Assembly: GCA_040285825.1 (NCBI GenBank)
Contig: JAUPSS010000004.1
Span: forward strand, 1,592,550-1,656,549
Length of the DNA stretch: 64,000 nt
From: Eukaryota sp. TZLM1-RC
Lineage: Eukaryota > Metamonada: BaSk clade
Reading direction: 5' to 3'
A program made the position numbers and the translations under genes. Position 1 is the first letter of the stretch. The number at the start of each line of letters is the position of its first letter. Below, piece after piece: positions 60,979 to 64,000 of this stretch. The notes beneath the pieces are model-generated. The model saw nothing but the letters and a program-made list of their open reading frames with translations. It had not been told where the DNA came from and made no database searches.

Positions 60979-61615
60979 TCACTCATCAGTTTTCTTTTTC
61001 AAAACAATTGCACCTTCCTTTCTCTTTTTTTTGATAATCTCGTCAGGAGGGAGAAATTGGCCATCACGATTTATGTAAAGATGACCATCCTGATAGCTTT
61101 CAAGATCAAAGCACATAACACTGAGAAGATTTTGATTTGGGGTCATTGATTTTAACTTAATCAATGGATCAGGCTTGAAGCCACTGAACCTAGGCTCAAT
61201 TTTTCTGACCATACGCGGTTTCAATGGTTGTTTGTCAAAATCTTCCTGTTCTCAATATTCAAAATTGTATTCTCAGTACAAATTTCTTGGCTCAGTACTT
61301 TTTGTTGTTTTCTTCGCTCACGCTTTGATGTTTGTTGGTCAAAAACCGCATTTCTAATAATTTTTCATGTTGATTTAAAATTGGCTTTTCTCTTCCTGGG
61401 ACCAGGATTGATTGAACATCTCCATTTATTGTTAAATCAACTGTAAATGGGTTTGTTGATAGAAGATGTTGGTAGCTACTGGATTGAGGAGACAAATTAT
61501 AAACATAATAATCAAACTTAACATTATCAAAATAACAATTTAAGACACAACATCCCGTATCTAAAGTGCAAGACTCTAAAACGCCAAAATGAACAAACTG
61601 ATAAACAAAACACAC
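60979..61615 (-). other. Possible two-exon gene of unknown function
   Basis: ORF 61292-61615 and ORF 60979-61224 (minus) would be joined in frame by removing about 80 nt with a GTACTG donor (~61290) and a TCAG acceptor (~61207). The second part reads KIEPRFSGFKPDPLIKL and ends KKKTDE. No ATG is visible at the 5' end, and no family is recognised. Could equally be decayed sequence. Confidence 0.3.
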
Positions 61616-61650
61616 AGAAGAACATTTTCATATCTAAGGTGATAAGCACC

Positions 61651-62545
61651 ATGTCTGATTCCACAAAGAAACAACTAAATATTCCAGGTGCACTATCTGG
61701 GTCTTATACCAGTGTAAGTGGATATACTCGGAAAATTTGTTTGTTTGTTTATTTTCTATTTACCACTATAGATTTTCTATGGACCACACTGGTTGTACAT
61801 TGGTGTTCGACCGATGTTCAGACCCATGAAAAAAGAATCATTAAATTTAAAAGGCAAATTGTGGATTGTTGGTGAAAACTTTTGTCAAAATGGATTTGTT
61901 TTTATAAAATTTGTAACAAAACTGAGATTATATTTGAATATTCCCATTAATCAATTATTTACAAAAGAAAAATGTATTTGTTCGAATTCACCTCAACTCA
62001 CTTTGCGCCATGCTGTGAATTGCTCTAAATTGATAACTCATCGTTCTTCATTACATGATGCTGTTAGAGACACTGTTTTCAATATGGCACAAACTGCAAG
62101 AATATCGTGTATCAAAGAGCACCTGCTGAAGGAAACACTTTTTCTGAATAATTTTGGTTCTGATGATAGAGGTGATGTATACTGTTATTGGATTGATAAT
62201 TCTGAAGCTATTGTTGACTTTGTCTCATGTAATGTTGCAAATGATACTTTGGTTCACAGAAGAAAACTTAATCCTGTGGCTCCTCTGGATTTTAAAGCAA
62301 AAGAGAGACATAGAAAATATGATAAAGATATTGAAGAGGCTAATGTCGATAGAAATACACAGCTGGTTTTTATTGCTTTCCCATTTTCGATGAATGGAAG
62401 ATTATCAGATGAAGCAGAAACTTTTTTGAATGACTTCCAAAAAATGGTGCAAGAAAAAACAATGAAAAGATTTGATATTTTTTATGGCGTTCATGGATTC
62501 AATTTGCCATTACTAATAGATTACCACGGTTTTTCAATCGAATAA
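61651..62545 (+). CDS. Possible spliced gene: short 5' exon joined to a LINE-type knuckle/endonuclease region
   Basis: ATG 61651; exon 1 61651-61713 (21 codons), intron 61714-61771 (58 nt, GTAAGT...CTATAG), exon 2 61772-62545 in the same frame, about 278 residues in all. From about residue 70 the protein resembles the LINE C-terminus seen elsewhere: CICSNSPQLTLRHAVNC knuckle, LITHRSSLHDAVRDTV, DRGDVYCYWID...IVDFVSCNV, FIAFPFSMNGRLSDEA. It is far more diverged from the other copies than they are from each other, yet almost unbroken. It may be another LINE family or a captured gene. The family's FFNRI end lies in another frame after 62515. Confidence 0.45.
61714..61771 (+). other. Candidate 58-nt spliceosomal intron
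   Basis: Consensus GTAAGT donor, pyrimidine-rich TTTGTTTGTTTATTTTCTATT, acceptor CTATAG. Phase 0. Removal extends the frame. Confidence 0.45.
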
Positions 62546-62703
62546 GAGAAGCTTTAGCTAAACAGCAAGCAGATCAAGATTTTGTAGAGGAAATCTTGGT
62601 TCAATGATAGTCGTCCCCTTAGTTATGAGTTAATTTAAGTGTGCAAATTCAATAAATATTCTCTTATTTTTATAAAAAAATAAGTTGATTCCCGATTGCA
62701 TCA

Positions 62704-62907
62704 ATGAAGATCCTACCAGCAGCTCTTGGGTTGAAGAAGAAGTATGTGCTTCAATCAGCTTCTCCTATTTCTACAGCAACACCAGACTCTACATCTGCCA
62801 CACCAACACCGGGAACGGTCCAAACTACTACTACAACACCTAAAAAAAGTCAACAGAAAAAGTATTTGCTTTATGCAACTACATTAATAAATTTTCGGAG
62901 TGGATAG
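62704..62907 (+). CDS. Small hypothetical protein, 67 aa
   Basis: ATG start. Lys-rich ends flank a Thr/Ser/Pro/Ala-rich low-complexity centre, and KKKYVLQS and QKKYLLYATT bracket it like a duplicated motif. It could be a first exon. No homology recognised. Confidence 0.35.
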   Translation: MKILPAALGLKKKYVLQSASPISTATPDSTSATPTPGTVQTTTTTPKKSQQKKYLLYATTLINFRSG

Positions 62908-63457
62908 CAATGTCTTCTACCACTTGTGTATTGGAACATGTAGAATGACTGTGTCGTCCTTTAGGCAGCAAATGTTTTAGATGATTGGCCACATTGGGGG
63001 TTTTAGAACTGTTGATCGATTTCTTTTTGTTCACAATAGAGTCTTTTTCATCTCCATCAATTCGTTTTACAAGTGTCGTATTTGTAAATGTGTCCAGGGA
63101 ACTCAAGATTTGCAATGTTCTGGTGAAATGAAATAGGAATTCATGAAATATCCGGAATGTAATCTAAGGATCAGTTACCAGAAAAAGCTAATTTACGGAA
63201 GTCGGAGAAATTGCTGAAGGTCAACGAACAACCGTCAAGACAAACAAAAGAACGAAAAGTCACAATAAAACTGATTCGTCATTTTTTGGAATACTGTTTT
63301 TTGTTAAATTTTCACTTTGCACCATCACTTGCAGTTAAGATGGTTAATTTTTTAAATCGAAATGTTATGGCTGTTTGGGAGGTCTTTGCCAAAAAGTGGC
63401 GACATGTAAATGAATTTACATGTGGTTTTATTGGTCATGAATATATGACTGTTCACA
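62908..63457. other. No confident gene
   Basis: ORFs 62879-63115 (-) and 63211-63555 (+) are open but unrecognised. The second overlaps the ubiquitin-like gene in antisense at its 3' end. Confidence 0.4.
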
Positions 63458-63940
63458 CTAATCAAACTCTTCGTCCTCGATTTCATCATCGTCAGATGCG
63501 TCCATCAACATGGAATCAGCGAGATCTTCCTTGTACTGATTGTAAACAGAATTAACAATGGCAGGATCATCAACAACGGAATAACTTGATGGATCGTTCA
63601 TATCATCAGCTTTCAACACTACTAGTTCTTCACGACGGCGGTCAGGTACTACGCCATAGACTTGCTTTTTGTATACAACAAAGGTCAGGGCATCCAAATC
63701 GAGTGAGTGAGGAGCTGATGCGAGCAATAAATCAGAATCTGCACAAAGTTTGTAGTCGGACACAGTCTTATCCTCATCGAGTAATTCGCCTGAATGAAAT
63801 AATGCAGAATCGGCGATGTCTGCGGTGACTTTATCCAAGATCTTTCCAAGGACACATTCAATAGTGTCAGACTCACTGACTTCGACTTGGACTGACTCAC
63901 CGATCTCATAGCACAGAACGTTTAAAGTGAAGGGAGCCAT
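63458..63940 (-). CDS. Ubiquitin-like domain protein with acidic tail
   Basis: 160 residues. Residues ~4-75 have a ubiquitin-like beta-grasp pattern: TLNVLCYEIGESVQVEV strand pair, TIECVLGKILDKV helix, ALFHSGELLDEDKTVSDYKL and DSDLLLA. The C-terminal half has no known domain and ends in an Asp/Glu run. There is no Gly-Gly at the end of the fold, so it is not a conjugated modifier and more likely an adaptor. ATG at 63940, TAG stop. Confidence 0.7.
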   Translation of the reverse strand: MAPFTLNVLCYEIGESVQVEVSESDTIECVLGKILDKVTADIADSALFHSGELLDEDKTVSDYKLCADSDLLLASAPHSLDLDALTFVVYKKQVYGVVPDRRREELVVLKADDMNDPSSYSVVDDPAIVNSVYNQYKEDLADSMLMDASDDDEIEDEEFD

Positions 63941-64000
63941 TGGATAACAGTTTAAGTTACTTCAAAACTAAATTGTTCATCACTGACATTAGTTTCACTA

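Noticed and set aside
61560-61630. Signal-peptide-like reading MKMFFCVFC on the minus strand
   Set aside because: It is in a different frame from the open reading downstream, with no splice that joins them convincingly.
63211-63555. Plus-strand ORF of 114 codons overlapping the ubiquitin-like gene
   Set aside because: Its last third is antisense to a well-supported gene and the rest has no motif; not listed as a gene.
1-64000. tRNA, rRNA or CRISPR loci
   Set aside because: No tRNA-like T-arm with a matching acceptor, no rRNA core sequence and no short spaced repeats were found by eye; a tRNAscan and Rfam run would settle it.

Overview
This is nuclear DNA from a eukaryote, most likely a flagellated protist with a repeat-rich, AT-rich genome and few introns. 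The host genes are eukaryotic: homologues of TTC5/Strap, the pre-rRNA processing factor FCF2, the axonemal protein MORN5, an SHIPPO/STPGR-repeat protein and a ubiquitin-like protein. Adjacent host genes are tightly packed, with tail-to-tail gaps of 10 and 31 bp and a divergent pair 100 bp apart. Species cannot be named from the sequence alone.

Most of the window is transposable elements, many nested. 1-1904 is a ~460-bp satellite. 1905-10643 is a plus-strand non-LTR (LINE-like) element split by a young Ty3/gypsy element (A, 2620-10021) with a 4-bp target duplication. 11291-14777 is a decayed gypsy element (B). 15810-17354 encodes a membrane-anchored P-loop NTPase of no family I can name. 18480-21593 is a patchwork of LINE fragments in both orientations. 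21598-27972 is a young gypsy element (C) of the same family as B, inserted in a minus-strand LINE that continues at 27977-29195. 29304-31699 is the longest LINE copy. 31700-39482 is a tandem array of ~1354-bp units, each one LTR plus a deleted gypsy interior.

40366-42265 and 47555-51723 are host gene islands (TTC5 and FCF2; MORN5, STPGR protein and a long TPR protein), separated by ~3 kb without a clear gene and by two LINE fragments. 51790-52552 is a broken Fanzor-like (eukaryotic TnpB homologue) gene, abutting the end of a truncated gypsy element (D, 52553-53655). 53660-60364 is a decayed full-length gypsy element (E). 60365-63940 holds unrecognised fragments, a possibly spliced LINE-derived ORF and a ubiquitin-like gene.

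The gypsy families share several design features. In A, C and E the gag start codon lies inside the 5' LTR. The polypurine tract also encodes the basic C-terminal tail of the polyprotein. A short chromodomain-like module follows the integrase. B and C carry about 480 extra residues, with a Cys-rich patch, between RNase H and integrase. The LINEs carry an R2-like CCHC knuckle plus restriction-like endonuclease C-terminus. Several elements are broken by single in-frame stops.
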